Source: JACQXM01 sp964569425 | GTDB taxonomy: Bacteria; Planctomycetota; Phycisphaerae; UBA1845 | Assembly (NCBI GenBank): GCA_964569425.1 | Contig: CAZMVD010000006.1 | Location: 1 to 64,000, forward strand | Direction of reading: 5' to 3' | DNA length: 64,000 nucleotides | In this document: positions 26,979 through 35,800 of the stretch, piece after piece | Position numbering within the stretch: the stretch's first letter is position 1 | How the letters are laid out: each line of letters opens with the position of its first letter | Translations under genes and position numbers: made by a program | Notes under the pieces: generated by a model | The model's input: the letters and a program-made list of their open reading frames with translations, nothing else | What the model was told of the DNA's origin: nothing | Database searches by the model: none

Positions 26979-27411
26979 TGGGTGGAAACGAGTTCCTCGT
27001 TCGGACGGATCAGTCTAGCCCTCCAAGGGGTCAAGTCAAGCTGCGCCGCACCACTCACACGCCGCAAACCGGCGCATTCACCGCCGACCCGGCCGCACGA
27101 TTCACTTGCCGAAAACGGGCGCATTCGCCGCCGATACAGCCCCCACCTGCCCGAACGTCCCGAAAAACCCATCGTATCGGCCCGTGGAAAACGCCCATCG
27201 ATCATCGCCGAGCTTCCCGCGTCCCAACCGTTGAACCGCGTGCAAGCTGCCTTCTGATATCGGCCACCGCACCGTTGTGGGCATTCGACAACATCTAGCC
27301 GCCAAGACAATCCCCGGTCGCCCAGCCGCATGGGAGCGCGGCGGCGATTCCACGAACCGCTTTGCAAAGGAATAGACGAAGCATCGGTTCACAACCAAAC
27401 GCCAACGCTCG
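26979..27411. other. Intergenic region, nothing recognised
   Basis: About 430 bp upstream of tRNA-Asn and downstream of a minus-strand lipoprotein gene. No conserved protein, RNA or promoter could be supported. Confidence 0.5.
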
Positions 27412-28023
27412 TCAGGGTTTTTCAACAGGTCGATCGGACGTGGTTTCGCCGTTCTCGTGTTCCGTGTCGCCCAGCTTGCGGAGCAGCCAGGTGCGGACTT
27501 CTTTCGGCGCCCGGGTCAGCCGCCACCCATCCGCTTCCGCGACAATGAGCACCACCGCCGTTCGCTTGGGCTCGCTGCGACCCGCCAGGCGCTGCGGATC
27601 CAGCAGCACTTCCGCACACACCGCGAAGGCGGCTTCAGGTTCTCCGTCGTTCGGTTTGGACTTCTCCGCAGATGCCAGCATGACTTTTTCCACGGCGCGA
27701 ATACGTACCCGCGTCACCGCGTGCCAGCCTTGTTCGTAATCGCCACGCGGCAGCGGTTCCTCGCGGGCGCTCCACAATAAGCGGAAATTGTCGTAATTGC
27801 CCGCGGCGCAAACCCGCATGGCCCGATCGATGAATTCGTTGACGGCCGTGCTGTCCGTGCGAAGGTCCGGGGGAAACTCCAGCAAATCCGCCGCCTCCAC
27901 AGCGCGCTCGCCGCTGGGTGGACTCGTGTCGGGCGCTTCCCCGCGCCGACATCCCGGGACGGCAAGAATCAGTGCCAGTGGAAGCAACCACCCGGGTGAT
28001 GGACGGCGATGTGCAAAACGCAT
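27412..28023 (-). CDS. Hypothetical lipoprotein
   Basis: Predicted 203-aa lipoprotein. From ATG 28023 a basic N-region (RFAHRRPSPG), a hydrophobic core and AVPGC give a convincing lipobox at about residue 25. The mature ~180 residues show no family I recognise, but the arrangement VNEFIDRAMRVCAAGNYDNF followed by a beta-rich region resembles NTF2-like or DUF4878-type lipoproteins; this is a weak guess. The open frame extends to 28230, but that part is repeat-like, non-coding DNA. Near its C-terminus the protein becomes very polar (TEHENGETTSDRP). Confidence 0.75.
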   Translation of the reverse strand: MRFAHRRPSPGWLLPLALILAVPGCRRGEAPDTSPPSGERAVEAADLLEFPPDLRTDSTAVNEFIDRAMRVCAAGNYDNFRLLWSAREEPLPRGDYEQGWHAVTRVRIRAVEKVMLASAEKSKPNDGEPEAAFAVCAEVLLDPQRLAGRSEPKRTAVVLIVAEADGWRLTRAPKEVRTWLLRKLGDTEHENGETTSDRPVEKP

Positions 28024-28479
28024 TCGTACGACCAATCCCCGAAATCTTCGCGGCGGGCCCAAACTCGAGGCCGCCCGGGCCGTCGCGGCGCGCACCGCAT
28101 TCGCTATTCTCGATTCGCCATTCGCCATTCGCGGCCGTTCGGCGGAGTCTCCCATTTTGATGGCGGCTTCGAGGCCGCGTTGTGGGTTCATGGCGCTCGC
28201 CAGCGTATCGACAGGCGGCCATTCTGACAACGCGTTCGCGGCCTCGCACTTCTTCTTCCCTGACTGTCAAGTTCTCCCGCGGGCGGTCTATGAATGGATA
28301 GAGTCGCAAACCCTGAGCGCGGCCGCGGTCCTGCCTGAAGACACGATCCGCCGCGGCTCAGCCTCGTGCCCGCTACTTTCCCTTTCGTAGCGACTCCCAG
28401 GCGGCATCGGGGGTATGACCCTCGCCCCGGGGAATGTTGCGCGCACGTCGGATTCGGTTGGATCAACGGAGGCCAGATC
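28024..28479. other. Intergenic region with ATTCGCC repeats
   Basis: About 450 bp between divergent genes. It includes tandem ATTCGCC-type repeats at 28099-28132; otherwise no gene or clear promoter is seen. Confidence 0.5.
28099..28132. repeat. ATTCGCC-type simple repeat
   Basis: Successive variants of ATTCGC(C/T)ATT occur here, similar to the repeats at 35541-35652. Confidence 0.5.
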
Positions 28480-31400
28480 ATGAACCCTCACCATCACTTT
28501 TGCTCAAGGCACCATCATCGTCACGCTGCCCGCGGTTTGCTACTCTTTTCCTTTGCCGCCGCGCTGGGCGCAAGCCTTGCACTTGCCCGGCCGGGCGATG
28601 TGCGCGCCGGCACCGAAGTGGCGCCGTGGCTTCCGCCCGACACGCCGCGCTGGGCGACCGCCCCCCTACCGCGCGATGGGGCCAGTTTCAGCCTCGCGGA
28701 TGCGCCAACCATCAATCTCGACGACCCCCAGGCCGTCTTCGATCACGTCATCGCCTCGTTGCCCGACTCGGTGGACGTCATCCCCACCGAAAACTACACC
28801 TATTGGCGCTTCCACACGGCCGACAAGTACGTTTGGGGCAACCTGCGCCTCGAACCCGACACCCGCGATCAGGGCATCATCCACATCGGCTATTACGAAT
28901 TCCGCGAAGAACTCACCGGCCCCGAAGAAGCCAATCCGCGCTATCGGCAGCTTGACGTGGGCGACGCACTCCGGCGCGTCGACGACTTCACCTACGACCT
29001 CACTTACGGAGGCCGCACGGTCCGTTTTCTGCTCAACCGCGTCGACCAGCATGAACCGCTGGCCTTCAGGCTCGGCGAAGGCGAACGCTTCGTCATGCGC
29101 ACCGAGGACGAATCGCGCATTCGCTTTCACCTGATCTTCCACGAAGCCACCCGGAACTTCTTCTTCGTGGCCGATGAAGACCGCGCCCCTCTCGACGGCG
29201 CCCTCATGGTCAGCGACGATCTCGCCCTCGACACCGGCACCGGCTTCCTGTTCTTCGTCGATAAGGCGCGCAACAACCGCAAGATCCTCGTCGGCGTCTA
29301 TCGCCGCAACATCGCCCAGAACAACTATTACGACGGACCCGCCGACCAGCTTGCCGACAACTACATCCCGAACGTACCCCAATACAAGTCGTATCTGGAG
29401 CAGGCCTACCCATTCACCCGCGGCGTGATCGACCAGTTCGGCTTCTACGTTCACGACCCCGGCAGCCGCGTGGCCGTCGCCCCCTACCACTCCTACCAGA
29501 CCATTACCGAAATGCAGGGCATGGTCGACGTGTGCAAAAACTACGGCGGCGTCCCAGAGATGATGGCCTGCATCATGCCCGGCGGCATGCGCCAGGAAAC
29601 GCCCGACGACCCCTCCGCAAACGACCCGTGGGGCGACACCTCCGCGCTGCTCAACCCCCAGGTCGTGTTCTCCGAGGACTGGGAGGGCGACCCCCTCGGC
29701 GCCGGCGGCTGGACGGCGTCAGGCCTTTGGCACCTCACCACCGACAGCCCCGCCACCTGCTCCCCGCCCGACGACTTCGTGTCGCCGGTAACCGCCGCCT
29801 ACTACGGCATCGAAGGAGCCTGCAACTACGACAATGGCGGCCCCAACTGGGGAACCCTGACCTCACCCGTCATTCCCAACCTCCCCGATGGTTCGTTCCT
29901 GTACGTGCACTCGCGCCGCGTGTCCGAGGGACGCTGCGGCCAGCGCGACCTGAGCTTCATCGAAGTCTCCGTCAGCGGTGAGATCGATCCGCTCACCGGC
30001 TACAAATTCCCCATCGGCAAGCGCTGGCAGTTCCTCTTTGAGAACTGCGACAACTCCAACGCCTGGCAGGAACTCGGCCCGCTGAGTCTGGAGCGCTTCG
30101 CGGGGCGCGACATCCAGATCCGCTTCCTCTTCGACGCCATCGACTTTCAGAACAATGGTTTCCTCGGCTGGATGGTCGACGACGTCGCCATTCTCACCGG
30201 CGAAAACGCCGCCGGACCAGACTATTCCGCGCCCCGCCACATGGGCGGCGTCTCCTGGCACTTGCCTGGTGCCACCTTCCTGCCACCAGGACATCGCCAC
30301 CTCACCGGTATGACCTGGCACCAGATCACTTCGACTTGGAACCACCTGGCCGGCCTCTCCTGGCCCGAAAACCCCAATCCCGGCGGTGGCAATCTACACA
30401 TGTCGGGAACGACCTTCGTGCCGCGGCCTCGTCCGCGCCCCCGCCCCGGTGGTGGAGGTGGTGGCGCGCCCCCGCCGCGCAAGCCGCCGCACATGGCCGG
30501 TACCACCTGGCACCTTGCCGGCGTTACCGCGCCGCCCCCCGGAGCCAAGCACGCGGCGGGAATCACCTGGCACCTGGAGAACATCACCTTCATCCCGCCC
30601 TGGGCCAAGCATAACTCCGGTTTCACCTGGCACGTCTGGGGCGTGTCCTTCATACCGAAAGACGCCAAGCACGCCGCCGGCATCACCTGGCATCTGGAAG
30701 GCATCACCTTCATCCCCGGCGGCACCAAGCACATCGCCGGTACCACATGGCACCTGCCCGGAATCACTTTCGTACCTCCCGGCTCCAAGCACGCCGCGGG
30801 CATCACCTGGCACCTGCCCGGAATCACTTTCATCCCGCCGGGAACCAAGCACAATTCCGGCACCACGTGGCACGTGGCCGGCGTCACCTTCATCCCGAAG
30901 GACTCCAAGCACGCCGCAGGAACCACCTGGCACATCGCCGGCGCGACCTTCATCCCCAAGGGCTCCAAGCATAACAGCGGCTCCACGTGGCACGTCGGCG
31001 GTGTGAGCTTCATTCCACCCGGAACCAAGCACAACTCCGGCTCCACCTGGCACTTCGGCGGCCAGACCTTCATCCCACCCGGCACCAAGCACAACAGCGG
31101 TTCCACGTGGCACGTCGGCGGCGTGAGCTTCATACCGCCCGGAACCAAGCACAACTCCGGTTCCACGTGGCATGTCGGCGGCCAGACCTTTATCCCGCCC
31201 GGAACCAAACACAACTCCGGTGTCACCTGGCACGTGGCGGGCGCCAGCTTCATTCCGCCCGACGCGAAGCACAATTCCGGCTTCACCTGGCACTACAACG
31301 GACAGACCTTCATTCCCGCCGGCACGATCCACAACTCCGGGATCACCTGGCACTACAACGGCCAGTCCTTCATCCCGCCGGGAACGATCCACAATTCCGG

Positions 31401-33333
31401 CTTCACCTGGCACTACAACGGCCAGTCGTTCATCCCACCGGGAACGATCCACAACTCGGGCATTACCTGGCACTTCAATGGGGAGTCGTTCATTCCGGCG
31501 GGTACCAGGCACAACTCCGGCATCACCTGGCACGTGAACGGCGTGTCGTTCATTCCGCCGGGTGCCAAGCACGTGGCAGGCACCACGTGGCATATGGCCG
31601 GGGCCACGTTCATGTTCCCGGTCATCGGACCGGAAGTCCCGACCGTCGATCCCGAGCAAGAAGGCTCCGGCGATGCGCGCGGCACAGAAGATCCGGCGAC
31701 CCTGGTCTACCCGAGCTGCACCGTCCCCGCCGATTGCCCGCCGCTCGAGTGCCACAGCGCGGCATGCAATCCGGAGGACAATCTCTGCGAGTACACCGCC
31801 ACGCCCGGCGACCCCTGCGACGACGGCGACCCGGCGTCGACCGGCGATACCTGCAATCAGTTCGGTGATTGCATCGGTGTACTCGTGCCCGGCAATCCGT
31901 GCGATGACTTCAACCCTTGCACGGGCGGGGACACGATCAACAACATGGGTCAGTGCGTGGGTGCGCCGACCCCGTTCGTACCTTGCGATCCGGGGAACCC
32001 CTGCATCATCCCCGGCTCCGCCTCCTGCGATCCCATGGGGAATTGTGTCGGTATGTTTGCCGGCGGCATGCCCTGCGACGACGGCGACGAAACCACCCTG
32101 GGAGACATGTGCGATCCATTCCTGGGGACGTGCGCCGGCAGCTTCGATCTTGACTGCGACGACCTTATGGAATGCAACGGACAGGAGGAGTGCGATCCGC
32201 TGATCGGAGTCATCGCGGGCACACCGCCCGACTGTCTGTTCCCCTGCCAGGGGCTGCACGGCGTGTGCGTCGATAACGACCCGGCCAACTCCGGTTGCGT
32301 CGGTCAGGGCGCCGACGAAAACTTCGACCTGCCCAACGACTGCGCAGAGTCCGAGTGCGACGACTTCCCCGAGCCCGACGTTCCGGTCGATTGCGACGAC
32401 GACAACCCCTGCACCGTCGACGATTGCGATCCGTCCACCGGCGATTGCGTCAACACGCCCGTGCCCGACGGAACCACCTGCGACAGCGGCGACGACTGCG
32501 CCATCGGCACCTGCCAGAGCGGCATCTGCGAACGCAGCGTGATCGTCGACTGTACCGGCCTGGACTGCAACCAGAACGGGTTGGAAGACGGCCAGGAAAC
32601 CGCCGGCGGCCTGGCCCCCGACTGCAACAACAACCGTCAGCCCGACGAGTGCGACGTCGCGCCCGAAGGTCCGTCGCAAGACCTCAACAACAACGGCGTC
32701 CCCGACGAGTGCGAAGGGCTGGTGAACCCGGCCGCAGTCGCTCCGGCCCCGCACGATCGTCAGAAGAACCGTTACATCTCTTTCGCGCCCAACAACCTCG
32801 GCTCCGTCGCCTTCAAGGTCCGACGCGTTTCGCCCGGACCTGCGGTCGACGTCGGGTGGGTGAGTGCCCCCGATGCCAACGGTTTGGCCAAGATCGAACC
32901 GGGACCGGTTACCCGGGTCTGGAACGAGGCGACCATTCACGGCGGCGATTGCGAGATCGTCCCCGTGGCCGAGTTCGAAGTGCTGGCCACCGCCGACGGC
33001 GTCACGTTCGCGCCGGGGCTGATCGTGCCGACCATCGACCTGCCCAGCGGCGGCAAGTTCTGGGGCGACACGGTGGGCAGCTTCGACGGCATACAGTGGA
33101 CGGCGCCGAACAACATCGTGAACGCCAACGACTTCCTGGCGGCCTTGCAGAAGTTCCAGAACCTGCCCACAGCGCCGCACATCACCGTGGTGGATGTGCA
33201 GTCGGTCAGTTCCATCGATCCGTGCCTCAACCGGATCGCCAACATCGCCGACGTGTTCCTGCTGCTCCAGGCGTTCCAAGGCAACGCCTACCCCTTCACC
33301 ACCAACCCGGCGACCTGTCCGCCCTGTCCGTAG
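28480..33333 (+). CDS. Giant secreted protein with 20-residue His/Trp tandem repeats
   Basis: A 1,617-aa protein; I know no family for the whole. A His-rich N-region (HHHFCSRHHHRH) and hydrophobic core form the signal. Residues ~45-400 are an unrecognised domain (IHIGYYEFREELTG, GFYVHDPGSRVAVAPYHSYQ). Residues ~405-580 resemble a jelly-roll/MAM-like domain (FSEDWEGDPLG, GWMVDDVAIL). Residues 587-1050 are repeats with consensus HxxGxTWHxxGxxFIPPGxx: about four irregular units with a Pro/Arg and Gly linker, then 19 regular units. Residues ~1075-1410 are Cys-rich CDDGDPCT-type repeats and DCNxNxxPDEC loops. The last ~190 residues form a module shared with the protein at 42173-44788. GGAGG lies 8 nt before ATG 28480. 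A terminator follows. Confidence 0.9.
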   Translation: MNPHHHFCSRHHHRHAARGLLLFSFAAALGASLALARPGDVRAGTEVAPWLPPDTPRWATAPLPRDGASFSLADAPTINLDDPQAVFDHVIASLPDSVDVIPTENYTYWRFHTADKYVWGNLRLEPDTRDQGIIHIGYYEFREELTGPEEANPRYRQLDVGDALRRVDDFTYDLTYGGRTVRFLLNRVDQHEPLAFRLGEGERFVMRTEDESRIRFHLIFHEATRNFFFVADEDRAPLDGALMVSDDLALDTGTGFLFFVDKARNNRKILVGVYRRNIAQNNYYDGPADQLADNYIPNVPQYKSYLEQAYPFTRGVIDQFGFYVHDPGSRVAVAPYHSYQTITEMQGMVDVCKNYGGVPEMMACIMPGGMRQETPDDPSANDPWGDTSALLNPQVVFSEDWEGDPLGAGGWTASGLWHLTTDSPATCSPPDDFVSPVTAAYYGIEGACNYDNGGPNWGTLTSPVIPNLPDGSFLYVHSRRVSEGRCGQRDLSFIEVSVSGEIDPLTGYKFPIGKRWQFLFENCDNSNAWQELGPLSLERFAGRDIQIRFLFDAIDFQNNGFLGWMVDDVAILTGENAAGPDYSAPRHMGGVSWHLPGATFLPPGHRHLTGMTWHQITSTWNHLAGLSWPENPNPGGGNLHMSGTTFVPRPRPRPRPGGGGGGAPPPRKPPHMAGTTWHLAGVTAPPPGAKHAAGITWHLENITFIPPWAKHNSGFTWHVWGVSFIPKDAKHAAGITWHLEGITFIPGGTKHIAGTTWHLPGITFVPPGSKHAAGITWHLPGITFIPPGTKHNSGTTWHVAGVTFIPKDSKHAAGTTWHIAGATFIPKGSKHNSGSTWHVGGVSFIPPGTKHNSGSTWHFGGQTFIPPGTKHNSGSTWHVGGVSFIPPGTKHNSGSTWHVGGQTFIPPGTKHNSGVTWHVAGASFIPPDAKHNSGFTWHYNGQTFIPAGTIHNSGITWHYNGQSFIPPGTIHNSGFTWHYNGQSFIPPGTIHNSGITWHFNGESFIPAGTRHNSGITWHVNGVSFIPPGAKHVAGTTWHMAGATFMFPVIGPEVPTVDPEQEGSGDARGTEDPATLVYPSCTVPADCPPLECHSAACNPEDNLCEYTATPGDPCDDGDPASTGDTCNQFGDCIGVLVPGNPCDDFNPCTGGDTINNMGQCVGAPTPFVPCDPGNPCIIPGSASCDPMGNCVGMFAGGMPCDDGDETTLGDMCDPFLGTCAGSFDLDCDDLMECNGQEECDPLIGVIAGTPPDCLFPCQGLHGVCVDNDPANSGCVGQGADENFDLPNDCAESECDDFPEPDVPVDCDDDNPCTVDDCDPSTGDCVNTPVPDGTTCDSGDDCAIGTCQSGICERSVIVDCTGLDCNQNGLEDGQETAGGLAPDCNNNRQPDECDVAPEGPSQDLNNNGVPDECEGLVNPAAVAPAPHDRQKNRYISFAPNNLGSVAFKVRRVSPGPAVDVGWVSAPDANGLAKIEPGPVTRVWNEATIHGGDCEIVPVAEFEVLATADGVTFAPGLIVPTIDLPSGGKFWGDTVGSFDGIQWTAPNNIVNANDFLAALQKFQNLPTAPHITVVDVQSVSSIDPCLNRIANIADVFLLLQAFQGNAYPFTTNPATCPPCP
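30490..31629 (+). repeat. 19 tandem 60-bp units encoding a 20-aa repeat
   Basis: The units begin with a His codon at 30490 and every 60 bp after that, to 31570, with no indels. Almost every unit keeps His1, Gly4, Trp7, His8 and a Phe-Ile-Pro at 14-16. A 120-bp higher-order period is visible in the middle: units at 30970 and 31090 are almost identical, as are 31030 and 31150. Four irregular units precede the array, starting at 30238. Confidence 0.95.
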
Positions 33334-33368
33334 GGTAACGAGCCGGCAGGACCGCTTTCTCGACTCGA

Positions 33369-33396
33369 GGGCCGCTCGGCAACGAGCGGCCCTTTT
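33369..33396 (+). terminator. Rho-independent terminator after the giant gene
   Basis: GGGCCGCTCG, loop GCAA, CGAGCGGCCC, then TTTT. It lies 36 bp after the stop codon. Confidence 0.9.
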
Positions 33397-33599
33397 CATT
33401 ACGTGCCGTCCCTCGAAGTGGAGGGCGCCGAACCGGTCACGATGGGCAAGGTCAGTTCCCACGGATCAGCATTGGATCGGCCGCCTGTGATTCCGGGTAG
33501 CCGCCCTGGTGCGGTTCAACAAATGGTGGTTCCTGAAACAATGCCCGCCACAAGATGATCGAGTGGAAAGACAACTGCGCGATCCCGGCTGCTGATGCG

Positions 33600-35246
33600 A
33601 TGAACAGCGCGCGCCCCGCCCCATGCTGGCCGTTCGCGGTCCTCGCCGCGGCCGCGCTGCTGCTCATCTACTTCCGCCTGCACGCCTTCGACCTCCCCCT
33701 CGAAACCGACGAGTGCAACTACATCTACATTGCCGGTCGCCTGCTGGCCGGCGACCGACTCTACGTGGACGTGTGGGATCACCAGCCCTTCGGGGTGTTC
33801 GTGCTGTTCGCGGGCGTCAGCGCCCTGTTCGGCGATGCCCCGTCCGTGTTCCGCTCGTTGGCGCTCGCGTTCTCGCTGGTCTCGCTGGGACTTATCTTCC
33901 AGATCGTGCGGCGTTGCGCAGGCCCCCTCGCCGCCGCGGCGGCGACACTGATGTTCGCGCTCTGCTCCTCCGATCCCGGAACGGCCGGAGAGGGGTGCAA
34001 CCGCGAAATCTACATGAACACGCTGGTGCTCGCGGCGTGGTACGGCGCGCTGGGCGCCGGCCCGCGCCGTCGTTGGCCGTGGCTGGCGGCAGGGGCGGCA
34101 CTGGCCGCGGGTTCAACGATCAAAACCATCCTCGCGGTGCACTGGCTGGCCCTGGCGGCGTGGGCGGTCTATTCCGACAAGGCGTCGCGCTCGACCGTGC
34201 AGGAACCGCGCTCGGCGGCAGCGCGGGCGCCGTCGCGCTGGGGCCGGTTGGCGTATCTGGCGGCCGGGCCGGCACTGGTGTGGGCCGGGGCCTTCGCCTG
34301 GTTCGCGGTGACAAATCGATGGCACGAATTCTACGACGCGGTGTTCGGCTTCAACCTCAGCTACAGCGGGCGGAATGAGTCGTTCTGGGTTCGCTTCATC
34401 GACTTTTTTCGGCCGGGCAGCCGCCAACAGCCGTTTGTGTTCCACAGCGCCTGGCCGCTGTGGCTGGCGGCCGTCCCCGCGCTCGCCTGGCTGGCGCTCG
34501 AGGTCCTCCGCCGCCGGCGCCGCGACGCCGCGGCCATCGTGCTTCTCGCCGCCGCCAATTACGCAGCCGTGTGCCTGCCCGCGCAGTTCTGGCCGCACTA
34601 TTACCACCTGATGATTCCTTCGCTGGTCGTCGCCGTGGCGGTCGCCGCGGAGCGACTCTGGAGTGCCAATTACATGGCACTCTCGAACGGGCGGGCGCGC
34701 CGCGCCGCGGGCGCCACCCTCCTGGTCGCACTGGCCGCCTGGCTGGCGGTGACACAATATCGGCACTATCTCAGCCAGCCGCCTTTCGGCATCACCGTGC
34801 AGCGTTACAACTCGCGCGATTTCTGGGGCCGCGCCCACGGGGAGAACATCGCCCGGGTCACCGATCCGGAGGATAATATCTTCGTCTACGGCAACGAAGC
34901 GTCGTTCTATTACTACGCGCGGCGCCCCTGCGCCTCCCGCTTCACCATGATTACCGCCCTGCGCAGCGGCTATGCAGGCCACGAAGCGCGCCGCCGCATC
35001 TTGCTGGAGGAGATTCGCACGCGCCGCCCCCGCCTCATTCTCGTGGTGCTTGGCGAGGAGGCGTTTCCCGCATGGGCCGATTTTCTGCCCACCCGCTACG
35101 ACGCGGTGGGCTGGGATTTTCGCGACCGCCCCCCACACGACCCCATCCTCATGATCCTCTGCGACCGCGATCGCCCCATCGCCAACCTCGACTGGAACTG
35201 GGACCGATCGAGCGTGGGAGGCTGGAACCTGGGGGAACAGCGCTGA
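33600..35246 (+). CDS. GT-C fold membrane glycosyltransferase (GT39/ArnT-like)
   Basis: A 548-aa polytopic inner-membrane protein with about ten hydrophobic helices. The first large loop after helix 1 carries LPLETDECNYIYIAGRLLAG, the acidic motif typical of GT-C enzymes that use polyprenyl-phosphate sugars. WDHQPFGVFVLFAG and FWPHYYHLMIPS fit PMT/GT39-related proteins. A soluble C-terminal part of ~130 residues follows the last helix (DNIFVYGNEASFYYYARRP). It probably transfers a sugar to a lipid or surface protein; donor and acceptor are unknown. ATG 33600 leads directly into helix 1; ATG 33555 would add 15 polar residues. Confidence 0.8.
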   Translation: MNSARPAPCWPFAVLAAAALLLIYFRLHAFDLPLETDECNYIYIAGRLLAGDRLYVDVWDHQPFGVFVLFAGVSALFGDAPSVFRSLALAFSLVSLGLIFQIVRRCAGPLAAAAATLMFALCSSDPGTAGEGCNREIYMNTLVLAAWYGALGAGPRRRWPWLAAGAALAAGSTIKTILAVHWLALAAWAVYSDKASRSTVQEPRSAAARAPSRWGRLAYLAAGPALVWAGAFAWFAVTNRWHEFYDAVFGFNLSYSGRNESFWVRFIDFFRPGSRQQPFVFHSAWPLWLAAVPALAWLALEVLRRRRRDAAAIVLLAAANYAAVCLPAQFWPHYYHLMIPSLVVAVAVAAERLWSANYMALSNGRARRAAGATLLVALAAWLAVTQYRHYLSQPPFGITVQRYNSRDFWGRAHGENIARVTDPEDNIFVYGNEASFYYYARRPCASRFTMITALRSGYAGHEARRRILLEEIRTRRPRLILVVLGEEAFPAWADFLPTRYDAVGWDFRDRPPHDPILMILCDRDRPIANLDWNWDRSSVGGWNLGEQR

Positions 35247-35317
35247 GCCCCCCTGTCACGGACTGGTTTGAGAAGACGTAAGGCGGGTGGCGTGAGGCGA
35301 GAGGAGGGGCGCAAACA

Positions 35318-35333
35318 TGTTTCGCGCGAAACA
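35318..35333. other. parS-like palindrome, copy 1
   Basis: TGTTTCGCGCGAAACA is a perfect 16-bp palindrome. It differs from the general bacterial parS consensus TGTTTCACGTGAAACA only at two central positions (A to G, T to C). ParB would bind such a site during chromosome segregation. Confidence 0.55.
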
Positions 35334-35383
35334 ATCTTGCGCGCGGAGCGTGGAACTCGAAAATGGGGGTGTTAATCTGGGAA

Positions 35384-35399
35384 TGTTTCGCGCGAAACA
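35384..35399. other. parS-like palindrome, copy 2
   Basis: Identical 16-bp palindrome, 66 bp from copy 1 in the same setting; both are followed by AA and, after two variable bases, TTGCGC. No parA or parB gene lies in the window. Confidence 0.55.
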
Positions 35400-35540
35400 A
35401 GTTTGCGCTGGGTCCGCGTCAGTTATTTTATGCGTGGAGCCTGGAGTTATCGGACGAACTATTATAGGACCAAGAAATTTCGGATTGCGGAGTGACGAGA
35501 CTTGGCGAAGCGAGCGCTGCGATTAGATACGGAAGAGGCG

Positions 35541-35652
35541 GATGGCGAGAATTGCGAATTGGGGATTGCCAATTGCCGATTGAGCGTTAAGACGTTTCGG
35601 CGTTCTCTCGCCACTCGCCTGCCCATTCGCCATTCTCCTTTCGCCATTCTCG
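35541..35652. repeat. Low-complexity block of GGCGAATTG/CGCCATTC repeats
   Basis: The left half has GGCGAGAATTGCGAATTGG-type units; the right half has their approximate complement (CATTCGCCATTCTC twice). Between them is GTTTCGGCGTT, as in the cassette repeats at 6726 and 50466. Confidence 0.5.
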
Positions 35653-35800
35653 TTTGATCCGTTCCCGTCCATGGCCAAGCGCGCGTACCTGATGTTCTGT
35701 TGACCGGCGACTCGGTGCCTCCCCACTGCCTTCCCGGCCGAACCAACAGTGGCAGCGGCACCTTGTTGACGCAACGACGGGCAGTTATACCACGCACGCC

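Larger units (their letters stand above)
35247..35800. other. Intergenic region with parS-like sites and repeats
   Basis: 554 bp without a supportable gene. It holds two identical 16-bp palindromes and a low-complexity repeat block, each listed separately. Its AT content is higher than that of neighbours between 35380 and 35600. Confidence 0.6.

Noticed and set aside
30490..31629. Regular 60-bp periodicity that could suggest a CRISPR array
   Set aside because: There are no unique spacers; the period is one coding repeat in frame through the whole array.
30394..33462. A 1,022-codon antisense open frame opposite the giant protein gene
   Set aside because: It mirrors the repeat array in the wrong strand, has biased Arg/Val/Gly composition and no start signal; the plus-strand gene has signal peptide, domains and terminator.
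35317..35526. Short frame starting MFRAKQ at both palindromes, possible small gene
   Set aside because: Only the palindrome itself is repeated; no ribosome binding site consistent with both and no conserved protein.
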